Positions 34,291 through 45,259 of a stretch of 64,000 nucleotides of DNA are shown in pieces. Positions within the stretch are counted from its first letter, which is position 1, and the number at the start of each line of letters is the position of its first letter. The stretch spans positions 1 through 64,000 of the forward strand of contig JALQBC010000078.1 in the NCBI GenBank assembly GCA_023375675.1. Direction: 5' to 3'. The stretch comes from Cytospora piceicola. Taxonomy: Eukaryota > Ascomycota > Sordariomycetes > Diaporthales > Cytosporaceae. A program made the position numbers and the translations under genes. The notes beneath the pieces are model-generated. The model did not search any database. It was not told the DNA's origin and worked only from the letters and a program-made list of their open reading frames with translations.

Positions 34291-34866
34291 AAAGTAGCTA
34301 CGTAGGTAGACTAAGTAAGTTACTCTCGAACGGTGAAACTTCATCCCTAGCCGAGATCTCTACGTCTAGGCTCCTAAGAATGATTTCGGTAACGAAACGA
34401 TCTAAGTACGACACGATCTAGGTACGAAATAATCGAGGTACCTAGAAACAGTTTAGACCTTGAAATGATTTTGATGACCTAAGATATATTCAACTCCAGA
34501 AACGGTCCTACGTGTTTAAAAACGGTCTTTCCGTTTCAAGTTTAATCAGCCACAGTTTCTAGCCAAGGCAGCGTGCCTTAGGCGTTTTTAAAATAATCAG
34601 CGGCGCGGTATGGTAGATAGACTAAGCTACCTTGTTTGTTCGTTCTTATAATCATACACATCCCACTAATATTAAACTATAGCCCCTGATATATACTAGC
34701 TACTGAACGTTACTTCGAATTCTTTTTATTTATCTATATTCAGCCTGTTGCGCTAATGCCTCTAATGCATTTTCCTGTGATACAGCATTTCTTTTCCTAG
34801 GCAGTATATACTTACGGCGGCGTGGCCTACAGACTTCCAGTTAGACTGGCACTTCACTATCGAGAA

Positions 34867-35418
34867 TTATCTCTGGACGTCAGGTGTGTAGGGGGGTGGG
34901 GCATACCAAGAAGAGCTGGATGGCTTTCCGTCATCCGTGGCAGCAATCGATGCCAGATCTAGCATAGGATCCTCGGAGCCATCATATACCCAGCCATAGA
35001 AGCTTTTGCTGAGTGTGCCTTGGCGGCTGAGTTTGGGTGTCTCGTGTGAGACCGTACTCGGGTTGCCCATCCTTGCGAATATGCTGTTGACCCCGCCGAG
35101 ATGCCCAACGCCTCTCGTCCCGATGGGACGCCTAGCGGATTCTTGACACCTTGTCACAAGCTCGGAGCTCCACGCAGGATCCGGCTCCACAGACGGAGAG
35201 GGATTCGGATGATCGCGGCCAATGTCCACAGATATCGTCGAGGAATGAGCCAGCCCCTCCTGAACCCGAGATGGTGAATCAGGTGGCTGGGATCCGGTGA
35301 GGCTTGGAGTGGTGAGGTTTGGGGTGGTATCGATCTGCACTCCGCTTGAGGCCGATTGTGATACTGGAGGTCCTTCTCTTGAGGTGTTGAAGGGTAGGTC
35401 TACGACCTGGCGGATGTT
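34867..35418 (-). other. 183-codon open frame continuing the ubiquitin-like-domain gene past a TGA
   Basis: Directly after the TGA at 35419-35421 the same frame stays open for 183 sense codons before a stop at 34867-34869. Its translation is Ser/Pro-rich, with ordered-looking stretches SLSKSFYGWVYDGSEDPMLD and a PPPYTP end, like normal fungal coding sequence. It could be the true C-terminus joined by an intron I could not place, a readthrough extension, or sequence cut off by a recent CGA-to-TGA change. Confidence 0.45.
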
Positions 35419-36887
35419 TCAAGGTGGGCTGCGGATGGCCGGACTGCTGGTGGCAGAGGCTTGCGCCTCCTTATGGACGATTTGAACTCGGCGAAAGTCT
35501 TGGACCTCGTCTTCTTTATCATCGTCGGTGTCACTTTCGACTGAATATTCACGGCTTCGGGATGAACCTTGGCCTGTCTTCCTTCGCTTTGTGGGGACTT
35601 GCCATGGCTCTTCAAGGCTTCGCTTTCCACGTTTGGCAATTTCGAATTCGGTCACACGCCGAAACCATATGCCGCATTCGGGATTCGAGCTGTTCCGGAC
35701 AAGTTAGCTGAATCACGGCCTGTATGATGGGGCCCTGAGCGTGATAGTAGATATTATACCATAGGAGATCGGATTCGCCACGGTCAGGACCGTCAGAGCT
35801 CTCTGCTTGACAGCCAGGGCAGGAAGATGTCGATGTCATTGGGCGCTGAAAGACCATGCTCATAAGGACCCTTCTCCCAGGTCGAGCGACGCTTTCCCAC
35901 GACCTGGACAAATCGACTGTCCTCTTCGAGGCCAAGTCTCGCATGGCGTATTCCAAGTTCTTCACCTTTTTCAAGCCAGGCACATCCTCGAACCTCGATT
36001 CCAAAAGCCACTGGAAGGCCGTGAAGGAGTTGACAAACTCAATGTGAAAGAGAAATCTCCTTTCGTGGGCGTCTTCGAATATCACAGGCTGCTGAAATCT
36101 AACCTGCGGTGGGATGTTGGATTGAAGCTGCTGGTTTTGCATAATGGCATTGAGTGTCATGGAGTTGGATTCCAGGGCCTTTAGGAGCAGGGACTTGGCC
36201 TCGTTGATTTGGTCTCCCGTGGAGAGACCAGCTAAAGTGCTCGAAATGCTCGCGATGATATCCGCTTGAGTGGTCAGTAGCTGGTGGTTCAACTCTACAA
36301 GAGCATTGCTTTCCTTGGCACCATCTTCCACCGACTGCAGACTTTGCCTGCAGTCATCTAGGGTGTCTCCTTGGACTTGGGTAGCCGACCTACAAAACTT
36401 AGTCATTGGCTCCAAGCGACGACGTGAAGTCTTGCGCTCCCATTGTTGCCACTCACAGTTGGATGGTTGCAAGGGTCAGATTCAACGTCGTGGTGTGAGC
36501 TGCTATCTCTTTCCGAAGTTTATCGATGGCAGCGTCCTTGCACAAAGCCCACTGTATCTTGTGTAGATTTGACTTCCAAAAAGATGCTGACGGCTGCAAT
36601 CCCAGTGACTCCTTGAATTTAGAGTTCTTGTTCAGGAAGGTTTCGATGCTGAGTTGGCATTGCTCAGCAATCTGCTGCAGGGCAATTGTCTGAGCTGCCT
36701 GCGCCAGATTGGAATGCAAGTCCTTGGCCCGGCCCAGAGCCTCATCAAGATTGAGCAGCTCCGAGATCAGCTGGCGATAAGATGCGCGCGAGCCGACCGT
36801 GTCGTTCAAGGCCCGGATGATTTGTTTCAGGAGCGAGATGCCGGAGATAAAGTCACCGGCCGAGAATCCGAAGCCCGGGGAAGCCAT
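35419..36887 (-). CDS. coiled N-terminal / ubiquitin-like-domain protein of the fungal SAGD type
   Basis: Exons 36887-36457, 36389-35760 and 35689-35419 give 443 aa. The start MASPGFGFSAGDFISGISLL is typical of a large fungal family with an N-terminal helical bundle related to those on STAND/HET-linked proteins. A helical middle follows, then a ubiquitin-like fold: VIFEDAHERRFLFHIEFVNS, PGLKKVKNLEYAMRD, RRVLMSMVF. It ends in a zinc-ribbon-like pair CPGC and CSNPECGIWF, which forms only if the 70-nt intron with donor GTATAA is removed; this supports that splice. After the ribbon comes a basic, acidic and disordered tail to a TGA. No biochemical function is known for the family. The ATG at 36887 is preferred over an in-frame one at 36962 because the family begins there. 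Confidence 0.75.
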
Positions 36888-37566
36888 AGCAGCTGAGATG
36901 TAATGTTCAACAAGTGAAGAACCTCGAGGGATTGACTGGCCCTGAGTTGAGAGCCATCGCAACCTAAGTAATCAGTCCAAACATGCACTTTGCTTGCAAG
37001 GATCAACAGCAAAAGAAACTTTCGACAGGGTTGAGTTACACTTTCTGCACGAATGTGTTGGTCGGCAGTGTGCATGCAATGGTACAGCCACAAGAGTTTG
37101 AATGAGGGGCAATGGCGACATATCGGACCACAACGACTGGGGTATGAAGTGAAACGCCCTCGCTCAACACCAGTTTGGCAATCTCTGATATTTCTCTCCC
37201 CGCTGCAGTGTACGTGTACCGCGGAACTGACGCGCATGCCGCCGTACATTAGCGGTGGCTGCTCTGGGCAGGGTAGTCTCGCCCGGCTGATATTGATAGC
37301 TGGAAGTCTTTTTGGATGGCCCATTGCCTTTGGAAGACTGGCCCTTCCCAGACGATGGTAAGGAGTGCCAGAAATTGAGGAAACAAAAGACTGAGCAGGT
37401 AGATGTGTCTTCATGCTCGTATCATGGGTGTCGTGTCCGGATTAGAAGATCTCGAACCCACCCTTGAAATTTGCCCCTGGTATTCGAACTGCATGCGCGC
37501 GAGGGAGCTTCTTCCAATGTCTGTACATTGTCGCATTATGAATCGGTATCATACAAACCCCACAGC
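36888..37566. other. intergenic, no gene seen
   Basis: The minus-strand open frame at 36827-37414 overlaps the start of the ubiquitin-like-domain gene in another frame and has no domain. I treat the stretch as promoter of that gene plus the 3' flank of the bL27m gene. Confidence 0.5.
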
Positions 37567-38891
37567 TCACGCATCTACTTTCTTCTCCTCCGCCGCCGCG
37601 GGCTTTTCCTCAGCCTTCTGCCCCCCCTCCTTCGCCTCCTTTGCTCTTCCCTGTCCCTTGGCCCTCTGCTTGGCCAGCATCCTGGCCCTCTTGGCCTCCT
37701 CCGCGATCTTCTCCTTCTCCTTCTCCTGCTTCACGAGCTCCCTGTTCGCGGCGATCTGCTTGAAGCTCTCCTCCGTCCTCTTCCGCCTGGACCGGAGACG
37801 CGCCTTCCGCCCGCCCAGCTTCCACGGCGCCGTGTACATGGTCCGCGACGCCAGCCGGCCGATGGCCGCGTTGCTCTCCGCGTAGCTGTAGTTGCGCGGG
37901 TTCAGGTGCAGCGTCCGCGTCCTGCGGCGCTCCAGCCAGCGCTTCTGGATGAAGGCCAGGGGGTGCACGAACTCCCGCTGCTCCGCCCTGGTCTTCTTGC
38001 GGCCCTTGCCGGGGCTCGACTCCCCAGACTCGGCGTTCGTGATGGGGGTCGCCTCGACCTCCCCGGCCTCGGCGGCCGACTCGGCGGCTGCCGTCTCGGC
38101 TGGGCTTGCCTCACCGGCGCCGGCCTCCCTGGCCTCGGCCAGCTCGCGTGCCTTGTCCCTCGACCAGAGCTCCTGCTCCAGCGCCTGGACGTCGTAGAGT
38201 CCTCCCTTCCGTACCACGCGTCGGGGTATGCCGCTTGCGGAGATGTTGTCCTTCTTCTCGTTGACCTTCCTCGTGAAGGCGACCATGCCGAGCTTCCGGC
38301 GGCGGGGTTCGTCTTTCGGGTAGGGCAGCGTGTCCTCTCGGTTGAAGGCGACTCCAATGTATTGTCGGTTCGGGTGGAGAAGAGGGTCCCTGTAGTATTT
38401 CACGTAGCCGGAGACGGCGGCGTGGATGGTGTGGTCACGGCCCTTGAGGGCGTTCTCGCCTGGGTGCCACATGGTGCCTCGTTGTTTGAAGATGATGTTT
38501 CCGGGGACGACATATTGGTCTGGAATTTGAGAAAAAAAGCTGTCAGCTCGATTGCCTCGGTGGTGGTGACCTAACCGCTCCTAATGGGAGGGCTCCTCGC
38601 GGTCCGAAAAGCGAATGCAGTGGCGCAACAGGTAGCAGATAGGAACATACCGCCGCTCTTCTTAGCACCCAGCTTCTTTGGTAGAGTCTTCTTGTTGGGG
38701 ATCTTGTAGGCTCCCTGCGACTTAACACTGGCAAACCTCCTTCCCTCGACGGCGGCATTGCCGGCCGCTGGTGTCTGTGATGGCGCGGGTATCGACGGTC
38801 GGATGGCGAGTGTGAATGTTGACAGGGTCGGCCTGCAGGTGCGGGCTATCGCCGCTGCCTGCAATGGCCGTTGCAATTGAACAAGCCGCAT
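37567..38891 (-). CDS. mrp7: mitochondrial large-subunit ribosomal protein bL27m
   Basis: Exons 38891-38651 and 38519-37567 give 397 aa. An N-terminal Arg/Ser/Thr-rich, acid-poor stretch (MRLVQLQRPLQAAAIARTCR) is a likely mitochondrial presequence. The bL27 core follows: KKLGAKKSGG-DQYVVPGNI across the splice, then FKQRGTMWHPGENALKGRDH and RDPLLHPNRQYIGVAFNRED. bL27 sits near the peptidyl-transferase centre of the mitoribosome. As in yeast Mrp7 there is a long C-terminal extension, here ending in a charged Lys/Glu/Ala tail (EKEKEKIAEEAKRARMLAKQ). The ATG at 38891 is the first usable one. Confidence 0.93.
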
Positions 38892-39393
38892 GATGTGCAA
38901 GGGGGGGGTTGCTGTGTCGCGAGCTCCGCCAGAATCGATGGGGCTGGCTGCTTGGGTGCGAGGCTTGTGATGCGCATACAAGAAAATTGTACTGGAGCTT
39001 GACGTTGAGCCGCTGAGTCAGCGGGGTGCGATAACGATAGGAACCTTGAAAGCCGTTGTCGCTTGACATCCATGCATCTGTAAATGTGAGAGCTCGACGT
39101 CCCGAACGGCCACGCAATAGGGCGACACGGTTACATAGTACGTTGATGAGTTAGATGGCTTATCCTAACTGCCGTCAATATTATCTATGCATAGCAAAGA
39201 ACACAGCGGTAACTGCGAGAGGCTCACATGGACCACAAAATAGGTCCTTACGCCCTCGACTCTATCTTCAAGGGGCCGAGCTAGGCCCTACCGCCACTGC
39301 TACAAAGACACACACGCTACGATGTAATTGATACGGAATGCGGAGGACGATACAGGACACCGACGGCGAAGGGGCAACGCGGGACGCCGAAAG

Positions 39394-39428
39394 GGGACCC
39401 GGGACCCGGGACCCGGGACCCGGGACGC
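39394..39428 (+). repeat. GGGACCC heptamer array
   Basis: Four perfect GGGACCC copies plus one GGGACGC lie head to tail. Each unit is nearly palindromic (GGGACCCGGGACCC). Confidence 0.9.
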
Positions 39429-39506
39429 GGAGCGGGACAAGGTGACACGGCGGATGGGACTTTGTAAGGGTTAGGGTTTACAATGTAATGCCTTCATTGC
39501 TCTTGT

Positions 39507-39734
39507 TTAGATCACTGAACCACAGGAGAATCTAAAATAATCATAGTCTGTAGCCAGTCCATTCCCAGCATCTTCCATCTCCAAATACCCGGGTGCAAAT
39601 CTCCCAATGTCTTCTCTCCATTCCTCTCTTCCACGGTCACCACCATCGGACCACTCTGCATTGGCCTCGAGAAGATTCAGGACTGGCTTTTTCAGGGCTT
39701 TGGATATGTTATTCAGAGTATCCACGTAGCCCAT
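39507..39734 (-). CDS. possible small or partial ORF, 75 aa, unknown
   Basis: An ATG-started frame of balanced, acidic composition (AEWSDGGDRGREEWREDIGR). No domain recognised and no clear upstream exon. It may be a 3' remnant of a lost gene or chance. Confidence 0.25.
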   Translation of the reverse strand: MGYVDTLNNISKALKKPVLNLLEANAEWSDGGDRGREEWREDIGRFAPGYLEMEDAGNGLATDYDYFRFSCGSVI

Positions 39735-39996
39735 GTATGACCATTAATAAAGGACTCGAAGGTTATTAGGGTCAGCATTACCTCTTACTTCCTCTGTTCA
39801 CACGGGATACTCAAATCGGTATGAGTGTGATGTTTACTTTGTCACCGAGAAAGTGAAGTGACCGTGAGCCAGGTGTGGTCTGTGCATATTACGTAACACG
39901 GTTTCATAAGAACCGTAGCTTTCAAGTTGTCCTTTGTCAGTTCGAACTTCCGCCTTCCCCTAAAGCGACCAGTCAGCACATATACACTCAAGCACC

Positions 39997-40503
39997 ATGC
40001 GTCAAGGGCTCCTCTTCTCCCTGCTCTTCGCCCTCCTGGGCAGCGTCTCGGCGCAGTTCAACTTCTTTGAGCAAATGTTCGGTGGTGGTGGCGGCGGCGG
40101 CGGTGGTGGTGGTGGACAGCAACACCACCAACAACAGCAGCAGCAGAATGCACCGTCGGACTCGGCAAACTATAGGTCGCAAGTGGACAGAAGTAATTCA
40201 ACCCTACCTCCCCCCCCTCCCTTCCCCTTTCCCCCTCAAGCTTCCCAACCAGAAGCAAATCTGGTTCCTTTACGGATTCGGAGCTAACGATGATGGCCCC
40301 TGGAAATAGCCTACTGCACCAACTACCTCTGCCCAGACACGCTCGCATGCGTCCACTTCCCACACCACTGCCCCTGCCCCTGGCCGAGCCACGAGGACAA
40401 ATTTGAATTGGGAGAGGGCCAGCGTATTTGTGTGTCGAAGGGCGGGTTCAAGGCCGGTGAGGCGGCTAGGAAGGTCGAGCTGGCGAGGAAGGGGCTGCTG
40501 TAA
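39997..40503 (+). CDS. lcl2: LCL2 (long chronological lifespan protein 2) homologue, secretory pathway
   Basis: Exons 39997-40192 and 40310-40503 give 129 aa. The protein has a signal peptide [20 protein letters not shown], then FNFFEQMFG, a run of about a dozen glycines and a Gln/His run. The conserved Cys-rich domain crosses the splice: [60 protein letters not shown]. Yeast Lcl2 is implicated in chronological lifespan and ER-associated degradation. The intron has donor GTAATT, branch GCTAAC and acceptor ATAG. The poly-Gly run comes from a GGT/GGC microsatellite at about 40082-40114 and is likely length-variable. Confidence 0.92.
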
Positions 40504-41082
40504 AGGGGATCGAACATGCTCGAAGCCAGAAACACAAATTTGCCTGGGGTAGGACCAACGGCTATGAGGTGCCCCCTGCAGTTAGATGTGCAGCGGAAAC
40601 ATATGCGGCCAACACAATGTGCACCACGAGGAGAACCACGAAGAGAGATGTTGGGCAGGACAGGTCATCATATGGTATACTACGATTATTTGTGTACATC
40701 CTAGCTATCCTTGGAAGTCAATCCACCTCGCTTGTGTTGTTCATGGTATACAAATGAGTAGAGGGAAGTTGTTCAGCGCCGCGCCCATACATCAACGGTC
40801 TGAAGAGACCCCGAATTATTCCAACCCGTTTCCCCATCAAAAAGGCCGATGTAGTACCACTGGGGCCGCACGCAAGCATTGCGCCAACTCCGGAGAACGC
40901 CGTTTATTACGTCCCAATCAATGACGCTCCTTTGCTCCTCGTGTCGTGTCGTAAGGTGTGAGGTGATTGATGTGCTTGCTGTGGCCGGAGGAGTGACGAG
41001 GTGAACCAGAAGGAGAGGCCATCCCGAGGAGGGGTCATCTCTCACACGGTAGTAGCGGTAAGCCGTCCGCGAACGCCCTCGC
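40504..41082. other. intergenic, convergent 3' ends
   Basis: 3' flanks of LCL2 (+) and the phosphatase inhibitor gene (-). No gene seen. Confidence 0.5.
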
Positions 41083-42039
41083 CTACTGGCCATTGATACC
41101 AGCCGGCAGGGGCGGCATAGGCGGGACGGCGCTGCCGTTACCCTGGCGGGCCCCAGCCTCCCCGTCCTCATCGTCGTCGCTGCTGTCATCCTCGTCGAGG
41201 ATCTCGTCGAGCTCCTCGGGGTGCCCGAGCTGGTGCACCACGCTCGTCATCTTGTAGTGCTGCTTGCGCAGCTGCTCGAACCGGCGGTGCTTCTCGAGCT
41301 CCTCGGGCGAGAGCCCCATGTCGTCCCCGTCGACGTCGCGGCCCTCGCCGTCGATGTGCACCGCGCTGCCGCCCTCGCGGTGCTTCTTCTTCATCTCGAC
41401 CTCGTCGGCCGGGATCACCGGCACCTCCTCCTCGGGCTCGCCCAGCGACATGACGGGGATGTCGTCCTCGTTGTGGCCCCTGTGCTGGCGCTTCTGCTTC
41501 TTGGCGCCGGCGCCGTTCCCGCCGCTCCCGCCGCCGTTGTCGTCCCCCTCGATGGACATCTCGATGTCGCCGTCGTCGTCGTCGCTCGGGTCCTCGGCCG
41601 GGTCGTAGTGCTTCGCGTAGGGCGTCTTGGGCTCGGTGATCTTCATGGTGCTCGTGCGCTCCTGCTCCGTGAGGTACAGGTTCGCCTCGTCCCACTTGAT
41701 GCGCTGGTCGGCCTCCTCGTTCGGGTCGGCGACGGAGGGGGTGCGGCTGCTCTGGCGCCGCGAGGCCGCGAGCCCGACGGGCCGGGCGGCCGAGGACGAC
41801 CGGCGGCCGCCCGCGTTGACCTGCGTGTTGTGGATGGTGAGCTCCTTCTCGGAGACCTGGCGCTCCATCGGGAAGCTGCTCGGGGCGGCGGCGGCGGGGG
41901 GAGTGGGAGCGACGGTGGTGGTGGTGGTGGCGGTGGGCGAGACGGTCGGGGACTTGCGGTACGAGTTCTTGAGGATTCCCCTGGGCCGTTTGGCGTTGAG
42001 TGGCGGGGGAGAGTGGGAGATGGGGCTGGTGTCTTCCAT
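41083..42039 (-). CDS. glc8: protein phosphatase inhibitor 2 (IPP-2/GLC8) family
   Basis: One exon, 318 aa. It carries the three PP1-contact regions of inhibitor 2 in order: KRPRGILKNSYRKSP near the start, RIKWDEANLYLTEQERTSTM then KITEPKTPYAKHYDP in the middle, and EELEKHRRFEQLRKQHYKM near residue 260. The TPY-type phosphosite context (EPKTPY) is kept. The rest is disordered, with Asp/Glu- and Gly-rich runs (DPSDDDDGDIEMS, EDDSSDDDEDGEA). The protein binds and modulates PP1 (Glc7). It is longer than yeast Glc8 mainly through the low-complexity inserts. Confidence 0.92.
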   Translation of the reverse strand: MEDTSPISHSPPPLNAKRPRGILKNSYRKSPTVSPTATTTTTVAPTPPAAAAPSSFPMERQVSEKELTIHNTQVNAGGRRSSSAARPVGLAASRRQSSRTPSVADPNEEADQRIKWDEANLYLTEQERTSTMKITEPKTPYAKHYDPAEDPSDDDDGDIEMSIEGDDNGGGSGGNGAGAKKQKRQHRGHNEDDIPVMSLGEPEEEVPVIPADEVEMKKKHREGGSAVHIDGEGRDVDGDDMGLSPEELEKHRRFEQLRKQHYKMTSVVHQLGHPEELDEILDEDDSSDDDEDGEAGARQGNGSAVPPMPPLPAGINGQ

Positions 42040-43747
42040 ATTGGCGGTTACAGTTGTAGCTGGTTCGAGGTTGCGTTTTCAGTTGTCGTTGCTGTTGTGA
42101 TTGGTGATGGTGGGTGGTATTTGTGGATGGTAACTCAAGATGTGTGGTGTGTGGTGTTTGGGTGAAGTTGAGAGATGTCTGGGATGTCTGGAGGGAGAAT
42201 GACGATGACTGTAGTTCCAAGAGTGGGTTTGCTGGAGTCTTCTGTCTTTAGGTGGGGTTTCTGGTTAGGGGTGTGAATTGCGGGGACTACAGCGACCAGG
42301 ATGTTATGTTAGGGTCGAGAACACTCAGTCAGTCAGGCAGTCAGTGCAGCAGTCTGGTGCACCCACCAGCCTTTTTATGCGCCGTAGCACCGCCCAGATA
42401 CTTTAGTGGTACTAGTAAAGGCTTGGCTGTTAAAAAACCACACTCCAAAGTTTATTCTTTCTTGTGGGCTGATTTGAAAAGATGGTAGGTTTCAAGGCCA
42501 GATGGGTGCAATTACATGAATTGTAGACAAAACCTGATTGAAGAAAAGCTGTGGCTCAGGTGCTCTTCCTGCCAGACATCAGCAGACCAACCCAGTCGAT
42601 GTGTCTTGCTTGTGACAACCTCTCAGCAGAGCTCGCAACTGAGGGATGTTCTATCAGGAGATCCATGGATGGTCCAATGTGACATAGTACCTGCGTATTG
42701 ATTACGATCGAACTTGAATTCCCATATTCCGGGTCCTGAAATGGTCGGCATTTTGCTGATAGTATCTGGGGCGGCAGGGCGGTCCTTTAGCAGGGATGAT
42801 CACCAACTCGATACATAGTACTGTACACCTCTCATTGAAAGGAGTCTACTGACATCATCTCTCTTACCTAGGTGGTCACTTCTTTACAATATGTGCCCGG
42901 CTCTCTGATGTTTCAGCTTATCAACAGCCTCGGAAGTCAAACAAATGCCTAGGCTGCGAGGTAGACAGACTGACGAGTCCCGGGTTCCCTCAATCTCTAT
43001 TATCATTATAGCCGCTCTTTCCGCGAACCCCCTCTCACTACCACCATTCCGGCGTCATATGCGAGCGGGCGACTGTGACATGAGTGGCAGGATCTCTACA
43101 GAGTCCAGACCATTCACGTCAATCTATGCTGTTGCCCAGTAAGCATTCCACGTCGCTGCCGATATGATGCAGCAGACAGAACTGCGGGCTACTGCAAGCC
43201 AATTCAAGTCAGGCATAGCTTACGAGTGCGGCGATCATATTGGTCCTTTTCAATCAATCCTCCTTATCGCTACACACATAATGATCCACTCATATAACCT
43301 TCTATAGGACCTACGATACGGAGTACGTTGTTTAGGTATATCGTCCTAGATGGCAATATCACGGCTTGCGGAATGGTCAGTCCTAGATAGGGCGTGTCAG
43401 TTGCCCTCTAAATTTGCCAACTCAGCGGCTCTGCGTCTCAGATTTGATAAATTATGTGACTTGTGTGCAACATAAACACTTATGCAGCTAACGTTCGTGG
43501 TTATGCGTACCCTAGGTGATGTTGCACGGGCTTACAGGCTAGTCTCTTTTGGGTCATCACGTAGGGACTGATGGGTCACAGTGGCGTTCCACAGACAGGC
43601 ATGTTTTGAATTGATTGGACTCACTCTCGTTGAATCATGATCTTGAGAACCCCACACTAACACGGTCCTCTCAGCCTCGTGTAAGTGACATCCAGCCTTG
43701 TGTGAAGCATACCCCATCCCTGAGTTGCCATCTCCCGACTCGGGATC
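42040..43747. other. intergenic, no gene seen
   Basis: About 1.7 kb. The first 300 bp is a G/T-rich leader for the phosphatase inhibitor gene. The rest has only short incoherent frames and no repeats worth listing apart from a TACCCTAGGT near 43509. Confidence 0.5.
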
Positions 43748-45259
43748 TTACTCAACCACGCGATCGACCCAGCGCATGTAGTCGTGATCCTTCATCAGGA
43801 AATCCATCGCCTTCTCAGGCAGCGTAATCACCAGCTCATGGACCATCGAATCTTTCTTCGCCGGCAGGATCAGCGCATATCCCATGCTGATCTCCCCTCG
43901 CACAGGGCGGATCGCATCGGGCTTCACAGCTGTGATCCCAGGGATCTCCCACTCGGCATCCGCGCCGATGTGTCTCCATGTGTTGAAAGCCAGATGCTTC
44001 GGGTTCCGAGGATCCAGGTCGAGGACAACACTGCGCGGGTCCTCCGCGGCAACAGCCTTCAGCGCGGCAGTGCGCTGGGCGACGAACTCATCATTGACGG
44101 AGCCTATGGTGTCCTCGATAGTTTTGATGAGTGGTACCATGGCGTTGAAGTCAAAGCAGGGTTTGATGACAGCCTCAACGGGCATCTGAGAGAAGGGGAG
44201 GGCAACAGCGACGCCGAAGTACTCCCTGGTCTCGTCCCCCGACGCGCGGCTCTTCCAGTCAATGCACTTGGTCAGCTTCGCCGGGCCGGAGGGGTCGGCA
44301 GCCATGGCCTCGGGCTCGGTCTCGGTGCGCGCTCTGGTGACGTGGACCCAGGTGAGGGCAGCCATTGTCACGTAGCTTGAGGGGCGCTTCTTCTGGTCTG
44401 AGGGCTGGATGGCCTCGATCAGAGATTTGAGCTGCTCGAGTCGGTCGTGGCGGAATATGAACATGTTGCCTTTCTTTGGGACCATCGGGGGGCGGCTAGC
44501 AGTCATATGGGCAAGAGGGGTGCCTAGTGCTCCGGGTGAGTAGGCCTGGGGGGGTGGAGCTTTGATGTATTCAGGACAGTTCTTGAGGAGCTCCTCCACA
44601 GCGCTGGCAAAACTCGAGGAAGAATCTGAACTTTTGTGGTTGGGCTCGAAATCGGTATTCTTGGGATGGTCGATTTTGGTACCGCGCGTCTGTGCTGAGA
44701 AGCACTCGAGGAACATACGCAGGACATCTCCGTCAGCAATTGTGTGGTGCAAATAGACCCATAGGATCAATCCTCCTTGGATGAAAGAAACTCGCACCTG
44801 GCAGACAGGCACCATGCGGAACGGGGCAAGTGCTCCGTCACGCGCAAAGTCAGGATGGACAAACACGGAAGGCGCGAAGTCCTTGCTCTTCAACTGCTCA
44901 AAGGTGAGGGGGAACTTTTCGCCATGATCGACCACCTCGAAGCTGATCTTATCGTTGGAATGCTTCTCGAGCTGGACACATCCGGTCTGCGGGTCTGCCT
45001 TCAGGTTACCCGCGAAGTCGCGGCGCTGTCGGCCGAGACGCTCAAGGGAGGACTTAATGTGGTTTTCGGCTGCGATATTGTCGCCGTCGAAGGGGAAGCA
45101 CAGTGCGACTTGGATGTAGGCGCGCTGGGCGACCTGGTCCCAGGCTGGAAGTAAGGTCGGCTCTGTAGTGAGGAGCGGCGAGTAGGGCTCGATTGGGGAG
45201 GCGAGATTGAGGGGGGAGTTGGGCCCCTGTTGGGTGGTGAGATAGTGATATCCCTCCAT
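43748..45259 (-). CDS. BAHD/trichothecene 3-O-acetyltransferase-like acyltransferase
   Basis: One exon, 503 aa, of the transferase family that includes plant BAHD enzymes and fungal trichothecene 3-O-acetyltransferase. The catalytic HxxxD motif is in LWVYLHHTIADGDVLRMFLE, at about residue 175. The second half carries SSYVTMAALTWVHVTRARTE (channel/AT region), CIDWKSRAS and a degenerate DFGWG region near NTWRHIGADAEWEIPGITAV. The enzymes move an acyl group from acyl-CoA to an alcohol or amine; substrate unknown. No other biosynthetic-cluster gene is adjacent, so it is probably a stand-alone detoxification or tailoring enzyme. The start fits the family and there is no signal peptide. Confidence 0.88.
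   Translation of the reverse strand: MEGYHYLTTQQGPNSPLNLASPIEPYSPLLTTEPTLLPAWDQVAQRAYIQVALCFPFDGDNIAAENHIKSSLERLGRQRRDFAGNLKADPQTGCVQLEKHSNDKISFEVVDHGEKFPLTFEQLKSKDFAPSVFVHPDFARDGALAPFRMVPVCQVRVSFIQGGLILWVYLHHTIADGDVLRMFLECFSAQTRGTKIDHPKNTDFEPNHKSSDSSSSFASAVEELLKNCPEYIKAPPPQAYSPGALGTPLAHMTASRPPMVPKKGNMFIFRHDRLEQLKSLIEAIQPSDQKKRPSSYVTMAALTWVHVTRARTETEPEAMAADPSGPAKLTKCIDWKSRASGDETREYFGVAVALPFSQMPVEAVIKPCFDFNAMVPLIKTIEDTIGSVNDEFVAQRTAALKAVAAEDPRSVVLDLDPRNPKHLAFNTWRHIGADAEWEIPGITAVKPDAIRPVRGEISMGYALILPAKKDSMVHELVITLPEKAMDFLMKDHDYMRWVDRVVE

Larger units (their letters stand above)
33600..34866. other. AT-rich gene-free zone with patchwork minisatellites
   Basis: About 1.25 kb without a gene, made of several unrelated short-period arrays (listed separately) and AT-rich filler (34480-34760). 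CpA still occurs, so this is not simple heavy RIP. It separates the C2H2/DUF3716 gene from the ubiquitin-like-domain gene. Confidence 0.6.
38892..39996. other. intergenic with a GGGACCC array and one weak ORF
   Basis: Promoter sides of bL27m and LCL2. It holds the GGGACCC array, a telomere-like GGGTTAGGGTTT (39468-39479) and the weak ORF at 39507-39734. Nothing else is seen. Confidence 0.5.

Noticed and set aside
36827..37414. 195-codon minus-strand ORF
   Set aside because: Overlaps the start of the ubiquitin-like-domain gene in another frame and has no recognisable feature.
37471..38574. 367-codon plus-strand ORF
   Set aside because: Antisense of the bL27m gene; Leu/Gly/Val-rich shadow.
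41186..42220. 344-codon minus and 314-codon plus ORFs
   Set aside because: Arg/Gly- and Val/Leu-rich shadows of the phosphatase inhibitor 2 gene.
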